From positions 45,275 to 109,274 of the forward strand of contig JBDWMA010000050.1 of the NCBI GenBank assembly GCA_039972875.1: a stretch of 64,000 nt of DNA. Reading direction: 5' to 3'. Below the pieces are notes generated by a model. That model did not search any database, had not been told where the DNA came from, and was given only the letters and a program-made list of their open reading frames with translations. The translations under genes and the position numbers were made by a program. Shown piece by piece: positions 46,311 to 55,646 of this stretch (position 1 is its first letter; each line of letters starts with the position of its first letter). This DNA comes from Pseudoruegeria sp039972875. GTDB taxonomy: Bacteria > Pseudomonadota > Alphaproteobacteria > Rhodobacterales > Rhodobacteraceae.

Positions 46311-47744
46311 GTGTTTTTAAGAAAGAAGAAATCCGGCACCAATTACTATTTACAACTCGTTGAAAATGCCCGAACCAAATGTGGCCCACGACAAAAGGTT
46401 TTGGCATCACTTGGACGGGCTGACAAATTACAAGATTCCGGTGAATTGAAGCGATTGGCCGAAAGTGCCGCCGAAATGGCTGGCATAGATACGCCATCAA
46501 AGCCGCCTTTATGCCCGCAACCCAGCCTCGTACCGAGCGGCCTGTTTCGAGATATGTTGCTGCGCGCATTGCTACGGTGTCATAATCAGGATGACGCATT
46601 TCAGAAGCTGGTTGCGACAGACCTTAGCGAACAGGATCTGCGGCGGATCACCTTGGCCACCATGTTTCCACGCCACTCGCCGCTTGCACCCCACCACCTT
46701 GATCTCATTAGCGCGATGGCCCCACAATCGGCAAAAATCCAGCGCCTTATCCAGAAAGATTCCTCCAGCGATCCGGAACTCTTTGTCCATATTGAAAAGA
46801 GTTGCCCCCCGAATGCACCGCCCTCTTTATTGCGCGGAACAATCACAGCAACCGCCTGCAATGCCCAAGGTCGCGTCTTGATGTACGCCCATTGGCCCGA
46901 GCATTTACCGCTGCCTGATATGATTGAACGCCATGTCGGGAATATGCTTCGCTGCCTCGGCAAACAAAAGCTCATCTTATTGGTGGGGCAAAGCATTCGA
47001 AACAAACGGCTGCTGGACATGTTGCACAAAGCCAATGTCCAGTTTTTGACCCCGATGCGAGAACCACACAGTCGGCTGGCGTTTCAGGCAGATACCGCCG
47101 TCGAAGCCCAGGCTCAAACCGTTCCGATACAAATTGATCAGGGTTTACGGTGCATAAAAATCACCGATCACCGCATCGCTATGCATGACCGTCAGGCCCG
47201 AGAGGTACAGCTAAGCCGGCTGGAACAGGGACCAACGCAATCCCCCCGTCAAAGCCGCGCTCTGGCAGACATGCGCGCCCAATTGGAAGCGATGGCTGAT
47301 TGGGATGGCTGTGTTCTGCTTACAACCAATATTAAGGCGCCGCCTGATGACTTCGCCAAAATGTATCACATTCACATTCAGGCCCAAAAGGCATTGGAAC
47401 AGGTGAACCAATTGGCCACCGACCTGAACATGAACCCCGATCTTCCGCGGAACATCAAACCTTTGGTCTATGGCTGCTACGGACTCAATCTGATTGCGCT
47501 GTCTTTCCAACATCAGCTCTGCGCCATTGTCTCTAAAGCGCTGGAAAAACCCATCACATGGCCAAGGCTTATCCGAGCGATCGACGAAGAGCGCCCTATT
47601 ATGCTGCGCTCTGGCCCTGAAAAAATGGAGATTAAGCTTCAGCAAAATACCCCGATCATGGACGCCCTTCTTGGCGGCACTCAAATACAGCTAAAGGAAT
47701 TTCTCGCCAAAGCTGCCGCCCCCCTTCCACAGACACATTTATAA
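46311..47744 (+). CDS. IS1634-type transposase-derived protein with degenerate DDE residues
   Basis: The 477-aa ORF starts at a GTG with GAGGG just upstream. Residues 1-60 (FLRKKKSGTNYYLQLVEN, RQKVLASLGR) match the N-terminus of IS1634-type (IS4-superfamily) transposases. The region WDGCVLLTTNIKAPPDDFAKMY aligns with their C-terminal core. The expected catalytic residues look lost: the first Asp segment reads IEKSC (about 161), the second (normally ADRGM) reads LVGQSI (about 222), and the Glu segment (normally VERAFR) reads AQKALE (about 354). No terminal repeats are visible nearby. The frame is nonetheless intact and full-length, so this may be a domesticated gene rather than a fresh pseudogene. 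Confidence 0.75.
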   Translation: MFLRKKKSGTNYYLQLVENARTKCGPRQKVLASLGRADKLQDSGELKRLAESAAEMAGIDTPSKPPLCPQPSLVPSGLFRDMLLRALLRCHNQDDAFQKLVATDLSEQDLRRITLATMFPRHSPLAPHHLDLISAMAPQSAKIQRLIQKDSSSDPELFVHIEKSCPPNAPPSLLRGTITATACNAQGRVLMYAHWPEHLPLPDMIERHVGNMLRCLGKQKLILLVGQSIRNKRLLDMLHKANVQFLTPMREPHSRLAFQADTAVEAQAQTVPIQIDQGLRCIKITDHRIAMHDRQAREVQLSRLEQGPTQSPRQSRALADMRAQLEAMADWDGCVLLTTNIKAPPDDFAKMYHIHIQAQKALEQVNQLATDLNMNPDLPRNIKPLVYGCYGLNLIALSFQHQLCAIVSKALEKPITWPRLIRAIDEERPIMLRSGPEKMEIKLQQNTPIMDALLGGTQIQLKEFLAKAAAPLPQTHL

Positions 47745-47917
47745 GCCTGCACGAAATAATTCACGCATTACATACCGGGGGGGTGTCCCGTTCACAGTTT
47801 CAAAATCACCCAAATTTTATCAAATAGAAAGACCAACTATCATAGGTTTTTCACCAAACAAAAGATTTCAACCGGTTCAAAATACCTCGTCTACTTTATT
47901 AAAAAGGGAGAATTAAA

Positions 47918-49165
47918 ATGGGAAAATTTACTTGGTCTGAGGGCAATCAGGGCATCTACCGTTACTCAGATTTCGGCCGCTTCGACCTCACCGAAATCGA
48001 CAGCGACGGGGCCACTTTGTTTTATGACAACAGTGACAATGATTTTGACCCCAGCCGCGCCCCGTGGAAAATTGAACTGATCTTTAAAGATGCCGAAACC
48101 TACACCTTTGAAACAGGGCCGGATGCCGGAACCGAAGTCTTCACCGACGGCACCATCACCGGCATAAAAATCTACAATCAGGACGGAGATCTCGTTATAA
48201 AAGGCACCGGCCTGGACGCCTCTCTGGCCATCGTCTCTGCACGTTTGCTCGACGACGGAGACCTGGACGGGCTTTGGAAGTTCATCAACGCAGGTGGCCA
48301 TACGTATGTCGGATCAAACGATAGCTCTGGCCCAGATAATGATTGGGACGGGGACAGTATCTCTACCGGTCGTGGCGATGACACAATCAAAGGCAATGGC
48401 GGCAATGATTACATCGAGGACAGAGGCGGAGTGGACACCTACAACGGTGGCGCCGGTTGGGATACCGTCAGTTATAACACCGGCGATTCCTATTGGGACG
48501 GCTGGGCCGTTGGTATCGACGCCAATCTAAAAACCGGAAAAGTCACCGGCTATGATGACAAGATAGATACGCTCAAAAACATTGAATCCATCCGCGGCAC
48601 CGCATTCAAGGATAAATTCACGGGCGACAAAAACGACAATGAATTCATGGGATATCAGGGCAAAGATGACATCAATGGGGCCGGCGGTTGGGACCGCGCA
48701 TCCTATCGCAATGATGCGGATCGAGGCGGAACCGACGGGATCAAGGCAGATCTAAAAAAAGGCTACGTCCGTGATGGGTTCGGGCAAAAGGACACGATCA
48801 AAAATATCGAAGAAATCGATGGAACCGATAGCAATGATGTCTTTATCGACAATAACAAAAGCAACCATTTCCGGGGCCGGGATGGCGACGATAAAATGAC
48901 CTTTAGCAAGGGCAATGATTCCGGTTATGGCGAAGAGGGGGCGGATACATTCATCTTTAAAGGCAATAATTTCGGCTATGATTCCATCTGGGATTTCGAT
49001 CAAGATGAAGGCGACAAGATTAAGATCAATAACGCTAACAGCCTTGATGATCTGATTATCTATCAAGAAGGCGATCACACCGTGATCAAGTTCAACGACA
49101 ATGCCTTTGTGCAGCTGGACCACATTTGGTTCGAAGACATCAGTGCTTCGGATTTTATTTTCTAA
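47918..49165 (+). CDS. RTX-like protein with divergent Ca-binding repeats
   Basis: The 415-aa protein starts behind AAGGGAGA. The N-terminal 140 residues form an unrecognised beta-rich domain. Atypical RTX parts follow (GRGDDTIKGNGGNDYIEDRGG, GGAGWDTVSY, LKNIESIRGTAFKDKFTGDKNDNE), of the kind seen in secreted proteins with long Ca-binding loops. The C-terminus ends ISASDFIF, which fits the acidic-plus-hydrophobic end of protease-type type I secretion signals. The next gene downstream is the type I ABC transporter, so it is a likely substrate. Confidence 0.86.
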   Translation: MGKFTWSEGNQGIYRYSDFGRFDLTEIDSDGATLFYDNSDNDFDPSRAPWKIELIFKDAETYTFETGPDAGTEVFTDGTITGIKIYNQDGDLVIKGTGLDASLAIVSARLLDDGDLDGLWKFINAGGHTYVGSNDSSGPDNDWDGDSISTGRGDDTIKGNGGNDYIEDRGGVDTYNGGAGWDTVSYNTGDSYWDGWAVGIDANLKTGKVTGYDDKIDTLKNIESIRGTAFKDKFTGDKNDNEFMGYQGKDDINGAGGWDRASYRNDADRGGTDGIKADLKKGYVRDGFGQKDTIKNIEEIDGTDSNDVFIDNNKSNHFRGRDGDDKMTFSKGNDSGYGEEGADTFIFKGNNFGYDSIWDFDQDEGDKIKINNANSLDDLIIYQEGDHTVIKFNDNAFVQLDHIWFEDISASDFIF

Positions 49166-49182
49166 ATCAATCCCACCGGAGC

Positions 49183-49211
49183 AACCTGCTAGACGGCTTT
49201 AATTGCAGGTT
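49183..49211 (+). terminator. Weak hairpin between the RTX gene and the transporter gene
   Basis: AACCTGC (49183-49189) and GCAGGTT (49205-49211) form a 7-bp stem with a 15-base loop, followed by TCTTC. It may attenuate rather than stop transcription. Confidence 0.35.
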
Positions 49212-49308
49212 TCTTCAAAACTTCGAACCCGAACAGTAGATTTTTCTACACATTCGGGTAGGCTGCTTTGAGTTTAAAGAATTTTTTCAAGAGAGGAGTG
49301 GTGCGCGT

Positions 49309-51087
49309 TTGGTTCAATCCCGCCGAAATGCACGTCCCCCAAAACCGAATGCAGCCCTCAAGGGCGCCTTTGCCCGGCTTATTCCAGCCATTGGGTTGCT
49401 TACGTTTTTTAGTATTTTCATCAATCTGTTTCGCCTAACCATACCACTTTATATGCTGCAGGTTATTGACCGGGTCATCTCAAGTGAAAGTACCGAAACC
49501 CTGATGTTCATCACCATGTTTGCGGTGGGGGCGCTGATCTCTGGTGCGTTTTTAACAACCATCAGCGGGATCATCCAAAACCGCATGGGCTCTTGGTTCG
49601 AAGTCCACCTGTTTGAACCCCTCGCCAAGGCTACCGTATTGGGCCAACTGACGGGCCGGAGCAATGGTGTATCCAGCATTCGTGATCTGGGACAGCTGCG
49701 CAACTTTTTTTCCGGCCCGACCCTGTCGACCCTGTTCGAAGTGCCTTGGACTCCGATTTTTCTTGGCATCATCTTTATCATGCACCCTATGCTGGGCACG
49801 ATTTCGATCACTGTCGCGATATTGCTTTTGTTAATTGCGATTCTGAATGACTCGCTGACATCGGCACCACAACAAGAAGCGCAACAACAACAAAGCATCA
49901 CCGGACGTGGGTTGGAACAAGCCCTGTTCTCGGTTGATTCCGTGCGCTCTATGGGCATGTTAAATCGACTTTTGACGACCTTAAAGGACAATAGCATCAA
50001 AGCGTTAGACCTGCTTGATCGCACCAATGATCGCAGTGATACACTCAATAACTTGTCTCGATTTTTGCGGTCTCTGGCACAAGTCAGCATTCTGGGGACA
50101 GGGGCTTATCTGATCTTGTTGGGGGAGATCACAACGGGAACCATGATCGCCTCATCGATCCTACAATCTCTGGGGCTCTCCCCGGTGGATAAAGCGGTTG
50201 GGGCTTTGCGCTCTTTGAAAGGCGCACGCGGGGCTTATACGCGGGTCAATCAGCAAATGTCGGCAATTGATGTGACCGAAGACCAGTTGAACGTAAAGCC
50301 AAACATGCAGATGAAAGTCTCTGCGCGCCAAGCCATGTTTATGCCCCAAGGGGTTAACAAACCGGTTCTCAAACCCATGCAATTTGACCTTCCCGCGGGG
50401 GAGATGCTGGGCATCCTTGGGCCTGGCGGGTCCGGAAAATCTATCCTGTGTCGCATGTTGGTTGGAGGCCTTTCCCCCAGCAACGGCAGCATCCTCATCA
50501 ATGATCTGAATATCAATCGTGTTGCTGGGCCCGAGCTCGGCGCATTGATCGGCTATATGCCACAAACCGCAACACCACTGACGGGCACCATTGCTGATAA
50601 CATTTCCCGGTTTCATCCCGCCAGCGATCCAAAACGCAGCGCCGCCATTGTAGAGGCCGCACAGGCGGTCGACTTACACGAGACGGTGCTGGGGTTTCGA
50701 GAGCGTTATGACACGCCTCTCACCCAAGAAACCCTCGCCACGCTCTCCCGAAGCCAGTTGCAACGGATTTTCTTAGCGCGGGCCTTTTATGGCAATCCCC
50801 GGCTGGTTGTTCTGGATGAACCAACGGCCTATCTCGACAAAACCAGCGAGGCGGCCTTGCTGGCCACTTTAGAGCGGCTCCGGCAATCAGGTTGTACCAT
50901 TATCGCCAGCAGCCAACGCCCCACGCTCTTGAATGCCTGCGATAAGCTGCTTTTGCTACGGGATGGAATGGTTGCTGACTTTGGCCCCACCGAACGGGTC
51001 ATGAGTAATCTTTCAGATCCACAGGCAGGGCGGGGGCAAGCGCGGCTGATCTCTCCACCGCAACAACACCCCAGACAAATCGGATGA
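49309..51087 (+). CDS. Type I secretion ABC transporter (PrtD-like permease/ATPase)
   Basis: The 592-aa protein has a membrane domain of about six spans (residues 25-300) and an ATPase domain (330-570), the PrtD layout. Walker A GPGGSGKS is near 372 and Walker B LVVLDEPTAYLD near 500. The signature, normally LSGGQ, reads LSRSQ near 479, and the H-loop His (normally THRP) reads SQRP near 535. These changes may weaken ATP hydrolysis. It should export the RTX proteins with the HlyD-family protein that overlaps its end. The start is a TTG with GGAG 10 nt upstream. Confidence 0.93.
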   Translation: MVQSRRNARPPKPNAALKGAFARLIPAIGLLTFFSIFINLFRLTIPLYMLQVIDRVISSESTETLMFITMFAVGALISGAFLTTISGIIQNRMGSWFEVHLFEPLAKATVLGQLTGRSNGVSSIRDLGQLRNFFSGPTLSTLFEVPWTPIFLGIIFIMHPMLGTISITVAILLLLIAILNDSLTSAPQQEAQQQQSITGRGLEQALFSVDSVRSMGMLNRLLTTLKDNSIKALDLLDRTNDRSDTLNNLSRFLRSLAQVSILGTGAYLILLGEITTGTMIASSILQSLGLSPVDKAVGALRSLKGARGAYTRVNQQMSAIDVTEDQLNVKPNMQMKVSARQAMFMPQGVNKPVLKPMQFDLPAGEMLGILGPGGSGKSILCRMLVGGLSPSNGSILINDLNINRVAGPELGALIGYMPQTATPLTGTIADNISRFHPASDPKRSAAIVEAAQAVDLHETVLGFRERYDTPLTQETLATLSRSQLQRIFLARAFYGNPRLVVLDEPTAYLDKTSEAALLATLERLRQSGCTIIASSQRPTLLNACDKLLLLRDGMVADFGPTERVMSNLSDPQAGRGQARLISPPQQHPRQIG

Positions 51088-52424
51088 CAGAAAGTCATCC
51101 CCCCATAAAGCCGTTACGTAAACGCCTGCTGGGCCCCGCAGTGATTGGGCTGATTGTTGTCAGCCTGTTCTTTGGAGGTTTTGGCACTTGGGCGTTAACA
51201 GCCCCAATATCTGGCGCCGCCGTCGCCACAGGGACGGTCGGTCCTGAAAATGCCCGCCGCACGGTGCAGCATCTTGAAGGCGGGGTCATCAGCAAGATTT
51301 TTGTCCGCGATGGTGAAACTGTCCAAAAAGACCAGCTTCTTGTGCTTTTGGATGACACCAAAGCCCGCACCTCCCTCGCGTCACAGGAAATTCTCGTCGA
51401 AGTCCTGCAAGCGCGCCGTCAACGTTTGCGCACCGAACTCGAACTCTATTTTGAAAAACAAAACCACGGTATTCTGACTTTCTCCCAAGATCTCGTTGAT
51501 GCCTCACAATCAAATTCCACGACACAAGATGTTCTCACATTTGAACGGGCGCGGTTTGAAAGCCGTCTGGCCTCGTTGCGCAGCAACCAAGAGCTATTGC
51601 GACAAAGCATCCTAAGCTATGAGGTCGAAATCATCGGGCTGGAAAATGAGCTGATCAGCATCGAGGCCCAACTTGACCTGTTCAGTCAAGAAATTGAAGT
51701 CATGGACGGATTGCGCAAAAAAGGTTTGGAGTTGCAAAGCCGGGTGTTTGAAACCCTCCGCAATATCGCACAAGCAGAGCAGCAGCGGGCAGAACGTCTT
51801 TCGCGGATTGCACAACTGCGCGAAACCATCAAATCCACCGAACTTCAGGAAGAGGACCTCTGGATCGCTCAGATTGATGAAGCCACGAGCGAGCTTTCGA
51901 CCATCATCCAAGAATTAATCACCGCCGTCAGCACCATCGATTCCTATCGGGACACACTGATCCGCACCGAAATCAGGGCACCGGTTGATGGCACCCTGAT
52001 TGAACTGTCCGTCAATACCGAAGGCGGCGTCCTTGATTCAGGGGCCACCGTGGTTGAAATCGTACCCAGTGAAGATGCGTTGACACTGGAAGCCCACATC
52101 AGCCCAAATGACATCGATATTGTCGCTCCGGGGCAAAGTGCCACCGTAACACTGCTGGCCTATCCCCAGCGAAACTTACCAAAACTACATGGAATTCTTG
52201 AATATGTCTCCGCCGACAGCATTGTGGATTCAAATACCGGGGAATCTTACTATCTCGGAAAATTGCAACTCACCGAAGAAGAGCTCAAACGGCTTGGTGA
52301 AGATGTAAAACTCATTCCGGGCATGTCGGTGCAGATCATGATCCAGACATCCTCTCGCACCTTTTTCGATTATCTAATGTCCCCAATTTTGAATTCCGCT
52401 GATCTTGCTTTCAAAGAACAGTGA
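51084..52424 (+). CDS. HlyD-family type I secretion periplasmic adaptor
   Basis: This 446-aa protein overlaps the ABC transporter gene by 4 bp (ATGA). It has one N-terminal membrane span (residues 15-38), a biotinyl-lipoyl-like half motif (ARRTVQHLEGGVISKIFVRDG), a long coiled coil (about 100-290) and the second half motif IRAPVDGTLIELSVNTEGGV, then a beta-barrel part with VEIVPSEDAL. This is the PrtE/HlyD pattern. It would bridge the inner-membrane transporter and a TolC-type channel, which is not encoded in this window. Confidence 0.94.
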   Translation: MTESHPPIKPLRKRLLGPAVIGLIVVSLFFGGFGTWALTAPISGAAVATGTVGPENARRTVQHLEGGVISKIFVRDGETVQKDQLLVLLDDTKARTSLASQEILVEVLQARRQRLRTELELYFEKQNHGILTFSQDLVDASQSNSTTQDVLTFERARFESRLASLRSNQELLRQSILSYEVEIIGLENELISIEAQLDLFSQEIEVMDGLRKKGLELQSRVFETLRNIAQAEQQRAERLSRIAQLRETIKSTELQEEDLWIAQIDEATSELSTIIQELITAVSTIDSYRDTLIRTEIRAPVDGTLIELSVNTEGGVLDSGATVVEIVPSEDALTLEAHISPNDIDIVAPGQSATVTLLAYPQRNLPKLHGILEYVSADSIVDSNTGESYYLGKLQLTEEELKRLGEDVKLIPGMSVQIMIQTSSRTFFDYLMSPILNSADLAFKEQ

Positions 52425-52435
52425 TCTTTTTCGAC

Positions 52436-52452
52436 GCCCCAACTGACGGGGC
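52436..52452 (+). terminator. Small GC hairpin after the HlyD gene
   Basis: GCCCC (52436-52440) and GGGGC (52448-52452) with a 7-base loop lie 12 bp after the stop codon, followed by TATTATACT. That last motif could also act as a -10 element for the small gene that follows. Confidence 0.4.
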
Positions 52453-52478
52453 TATTATACTCAAGTGAAAGGCTAATT

Positions 52479-52871
52479 ATGGACTATTTTGCTCATCGTA
52501 TTCACAAGGCTGAAATGGCAAATGGCGTTGTTCGGCTCGAGCTCGCGGTTATGCAGCCGGATGCTCAAGGCAACTATGACCCAGAACGACCCGTTAAACC
52601 CGAAGAGGTGACATTTTCAGTCAATATCCCACTTGGGGGGTTTGTGCGATCGATGGGGACGATGCGGGAGCTGATGCAGGACCTACAGCAAAAGGGTGTT
52701 CTGAAAGGCCCCGAAGGGGAGCAAAATCAGGGTGGTGGCCAACAGGGACGAGGTGGCCCGCAGGGCAGACCGCAGGGCGGTCCCGGCGGTCCCCAAGGTG
52801 GACCTCAGCGCGGCCGGGCCGGCATGCGCGATATCACTAAAGATGATGGATCTGACGAACAGCTCGTTTAA
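52479..52871 (+). CDS. Small Gly/Gln-rich protein behind the type I transporter (130 aa)
   Basis: The protein begins MDYFAHRIHKAEMANGVVRLE. A compact domain of about 75 residues ends in a helix (GTMRELMQDLQQKGVL). A Gly/Gln/Arg/Pro-rich linker (GGQQGRGGPQGRPQ) follows, then a short tail RDITKDDGSDEQLV. No signal peptide or membrane segment is seen. The next gene has the same plan, so the two are likely paralogues. Its place 54 bp behind the HlyD gene suggests a role in type I secretion, for example as a cytoplasmic helper, but no family is recognised. Confidence 0.72.
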   Translation: MDYFAHRIHKAEMANGVVRLELAVMQPDAQGNYDPERPVKPEEVTFSVNIPLGGFVRSMGTMRELMQDLQQKGVLKGPEGEQNQGGGQQGRGGPQGRPQGGPGGPQGGPQRGRAGMRDITKDDGSDEQLV

Positions 52872-52894
52872 TCCCTCAAAAAAGGAAAATCCTT

Positions 52895-53218
52895 ATGAGT
52901 CTGCCCCGCATTTACGTCGAAAATATCTCTGATATTTCACCGCGCCAAGAATCTGGAATGGTCAAGCTGACCTTTTCTGCTTCTGGCAATGGTAAAGACG
53001 AAGACGTCGTCCAATTGATTATTCACGCCAGCGATCTGCAACAGGCTTTCCAAAAGGTTGGTGAGACCATGCAGAAAACCTTTGGCGGGCAGGGAGGGCC
53101 AGGCGGCCCAGGAGGACCGGGAGGTCCCGGTGGCCGCCCTGGTGGTCCCCCCCGCAAAGGACAAGGCAAAGGTGGCCAATCTCCCTTCTCGGGATTTAAA
53201 GACATCACCAAAGAATAA
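52895..53218 (+). CDS. Small Gly/Pro-rich paralogue of the preceding protein (107 aa)
   Basis: The ORF starts 23 bp after the preceding stop, with AAAGGAAAA upstream. A domain of about 65 residues (IYVENISDISPRQESGMVKLTF, then SDLQQAFQKVGETMQKTF) is followed by a GGPGGPGGPGG linker and the tail FKDITKE. The order of beta segment, helix, Gly-rich linker and DITK tail copies the 52479 protein. The function is unknown. Both are candidates for accessory proteins of the secretion system. Confidence 0.72.
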   Translation: MSLPRIYVENISDISPRQESGMVKLTFSASGNGKDEDVVQLIIHASDLQQAFQKVGETMQKTFGGQGGPGGPGGPGGPGGRPGGPPRKGQGKGGQSPFSGFKDITKE

Positions 53219-53241
53219 CTGGACAATTTAGTGTCTACTAA

Positions 53242-53272
53242 CGTCCCCGATGCACTCACTGCGCCGGGGGCG
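53242..53272 (+). terminator. GC-rich hairpin after the small-protein pair
   Basis: CGTCCCCG (53242-53249) and CGGGGGCG (53265-53272) pair with one G-T, with additional TGCA-type inner pairs. It lies 24 bp past the second small gene. No T-run follows, only an AT-rich stretch. Confidence 0.55.
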
Positions 53273-53301
53273 TATTCACATTATATTTATAAGGCCACCG
53301 T

Positions 53302-54330
53302 ATGTCAGAACCTCGAAAATACCTGCACGTCGGCTACCCCAAAAGCGCCTCAACCTCTTTGCAAAACTTCTATTTTGCCACCCATCCCGATTGTTACCAC
53401 TTGGGCCTTGGGTATGAGAGCCGCGGCAATCGTTATATCGACGATGATGTCGAAATGGTTTCCGAAATCGATATCCGGCTCAAGAAAGAGTTCCTGTACA
53501 ATCCGGAACAGAGCAAAGCCCGTCTGCAACCCCATTTTGATGCCGCTGCAGAGCAAGGCTTCAAAGCCGTTGGCTTGTCCAATGAGTTTTTCTCATTCGC
53601 CTTGGGCAACGAAGTCGACACCGCGGACAAAGCCCGACGCCTGCATGGCATTTTTGGGGATAACACCACAGTGATTATCGTGGTGCGCGAACAATTCACT
53701 CTGTTGCGGTCTTTGTATCTGGAAATGCTCAAGGGCGGATACGGTGGAACCTACCGTAAATACCTAGAATACACCTTGCTCTATCAGGTGCGCAGCTGGT
53801 GCTATGACTTCTGTTTTGATCGCATATATGAGACCTATGAGAACCTATTTGGCAAAGAAAATATCTGCATCATCCCCTTTGAAATCCTAAAGCAGGACAG
53901 CGCAGCCTTTTTAGGGGAAATTGCCCATTCCATCGGTATTGATGACAGCATCACAGAGATGCGCAGCGTCAACCAGCAATCCGAAACCAAGGGGTTTTAC
54001 GAACAACTGCGGCGCTACAACGTCAAGTTCCCTCATGAATTTGGCAGCCTGTTCTATGAACCCTTTAACATGAACCGGATGCGGTCTTATTTTCACAACG
54101 AACTCGGCCTGGCTGTTCCCCACGACCGGTTGGCCGATGATTTCATGCGCCAGCCCATTTCACAGGCGGCCCAGAAAATGAACCAAATGTCGCCTCTACC
54201 CGATATCGACCTCAGCTTTCCCAAAGCCCTGAAAGAAGAGTTCGAAAAGATCTACGGTACATCTAACGCCAGACTGCAGGAGATGACGGGACTGGATCTG
54301 GCACAGCACGGCTACTGCTTGCCCAAATGA
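53302..54330 (+). CDS. Sulfotransferase-like protein
   Basis: The 342-aa protein has YLHVGYPKSASTSLQ (PAPS loop, residues 7-21) and VVREQFTLLRSLYLEML (3' motif region, about 127-143). Other parts, such as FKAVGLSNEFFSFALGNEVD, are typical of this bacterial group. It overlaps the following subtilase gene by 4 bp (ATGA). The pairing of a sulfotransferase with a protease may be only a matter of operon layout. The acceptor is unknown. Confidence 0.77.
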   Translation: MSEPRKYLHVGYPKSASTSLQNFYFATHPDCYHLGLGYESRGNRYIDDDVEMVSEIDIRLKKEFLYNPEQSKARLQPHFDAAAEQGFKAVGLSNEFFSFALGNEVDTADKARRLHGIFGDNTTVIIVVREQFTLLRSLYLEMLKGGYGGTYRKYLEYTLLYQVRSWCYDFCFDRIYETYENLFGKENICIIPFEILKQDSAAFLGEIAHSIGIDDSITEMRSVNQQSETKGFYEQLRRYNVKFPHEFGSLFYEPFNMNRMRSYFHNELGLAVPHDRLADDFMRQPISQAAQKMNQMSPLPDIDLSFPKALKEEFEKIYGTSNARLQEMTGLDLAQHGYCLPK

Positions 54331-55646
54331 GACAGACCGCGCGACGCCTTCTGCAGGGATGTTTTCTGTGCCTCGGCGCAGTCATCGCGCTGGGGGGCGT
54401 CTCGCAAGCCGCCGCGACAGAACAGGATCGTACGCTGATGCGCGATATCCTGCAGAATATCTGCCGTGAGGCCCCTCCGACAAATGGGGCCACAGAGGTG
54501 GCTACGCCAAAACCACCAAAAACCCACCAAGGCTCTCGACAACCGCCGGTTCAACACAGCCTCTGGCGGCTTAGCAGCGACCGGTATTTACAAGTCGTGC
54601 GCCCTAAAACACCCGGGCGTGCGCTCATTTTTGCAGATCTCAGCCAGGGCGCGCACGGCCAAACCCCACTTTTACGCGGTGTAGTCACTGCCGATTGTAC
54701 CGTGTTGGGGGGCCGCGAAATACGGTATGGAACTGTGGCGAGCAAGCTTACCCCCCTCAGTGTTCTGCATCTTGATGCAACCCTACAGAACACTGGCAAA
54801 GAGGACGGCCTTAATCCACCGGTTCCAGCCGGGCGGCCCAGAGATTGCCAGCGCATTGGCGTTCTGGACAACGGGATCAATTACCAACTGCCGCTGTTCA
54901 AAGATCGTCTGGCGCGCGATGCGACCGGCGCCCTGATTGGCTATGACGTCTGGGAACAAGATGATCGGCCCTTTGATTATGGGGTGCCGCCGCGCCGCGG
55001 TCCCTCTCCGGTGTCATTGTTTCGTCCCAACCACCACGGCACAATGGTGGCCAGCGTTGTGCTGGATTACGCACCAGTTGCCGCCTGCCTTGTTCCCATG
55101 CGTTATCCACCGTTCTCCAAAGGCAATGAGGTCGCGCAAGCGGTCGATTATCTGAAATCCGCCGGGGTGCAGATCGTTTCGATCCAAAGCAGCCGCGTCA
55201 ATGACTGGCCAGTTTTTCGCCGTGCCATCCAAGAGGCCCCCGATATGCTGTTTATCATCGCAGCCGGCAACAATGGCCAAGATATGCGCCAACGCCCCAG
55301 CTACCCCACGGTCTATGATCTGCCCAACTTGCTGGTTGTTGGCGGGACCCAAGCCAATGAAAACACTCTGTGGGAGCGTTCAAACACAGGGCAGGGGATC
55401 GTTGATATCGCCGTACGCGCCACCGATGTGCCCGTCACCCGCTTTGATGGCGGCAAAGCTGCGCTGAGTGGCACCAGCTTTGCCGCCCCCAAAGTCGCAG
55501 GATTTGCTGCCCGGCTCCACGCCCAAAATTCAGCCCTCAGAGGGAAAACGCTTCATGATGCGATCATAGAGCAAGCCCATAAATCAGGGGTCACCGCCGG
55601 GCAGAGTATTCCTGTGTTGACGGACCAACAAATGCGGTCTCGTTAG
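54327..55646 (+). CDS. Secreted subtilisin-family (S8) serine peptidase
   Basis: The 439-aa protein has a signal peptide (about residues 1-29, ending SQAAA) and an S8 domain with all three catalytic segments: Asp in IGVLDNGIN (about 182), His in HHGTMVAS (about 237) and Ser in LSGTSFAAPKVAGF (about 382). The oxyanion Asn is in IAAGNNGQD. Unlike the RTX proteins it should leave the cytoplasm by the Sec route and act in the periplasm or outside. A region before the catalytic domain may be a propeptide. Its stop overlaps that of the convergent gene. Confidence 0.9.
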   Translation: MRQTARRLLQGCFLCLGAVIALGGVSQAAATEQDRTLMRDILQNICREAPPTNGATEVATPKPPKTHQGSRQPPVQHSLWRLSSDRYLQVVRPKTPGRALIFADLSQGAHGQTPLLRGVVTADCTVLGGREIRYGTVASKLTPLSVLHLDATLQNTGKEDGLNPPVPAGRPRDCQRIGVLDNGINYQLPLFKDRLARDATGALIGYDVWEQDDRPFDYGVPPRRGPSPVSLFRPNHHGTMVASVVLDYAPVAACLVPMRYPPFSKGNEVAQAVDYLKSAGVQIVSIQSSRVNDWPVFRRAIQEAPDMLFIIAAGNNGQDMRQRPSYPTVYDLPNLLVVGGTQANENTLWERSNTGQGIVDIAVRATDVPVTRFDGGKAALSGTSFAAPKVAGFAARLHAQNSALRGKTLHDAIIEQAHKSGVTAGQSIPVLTDQQMRSR

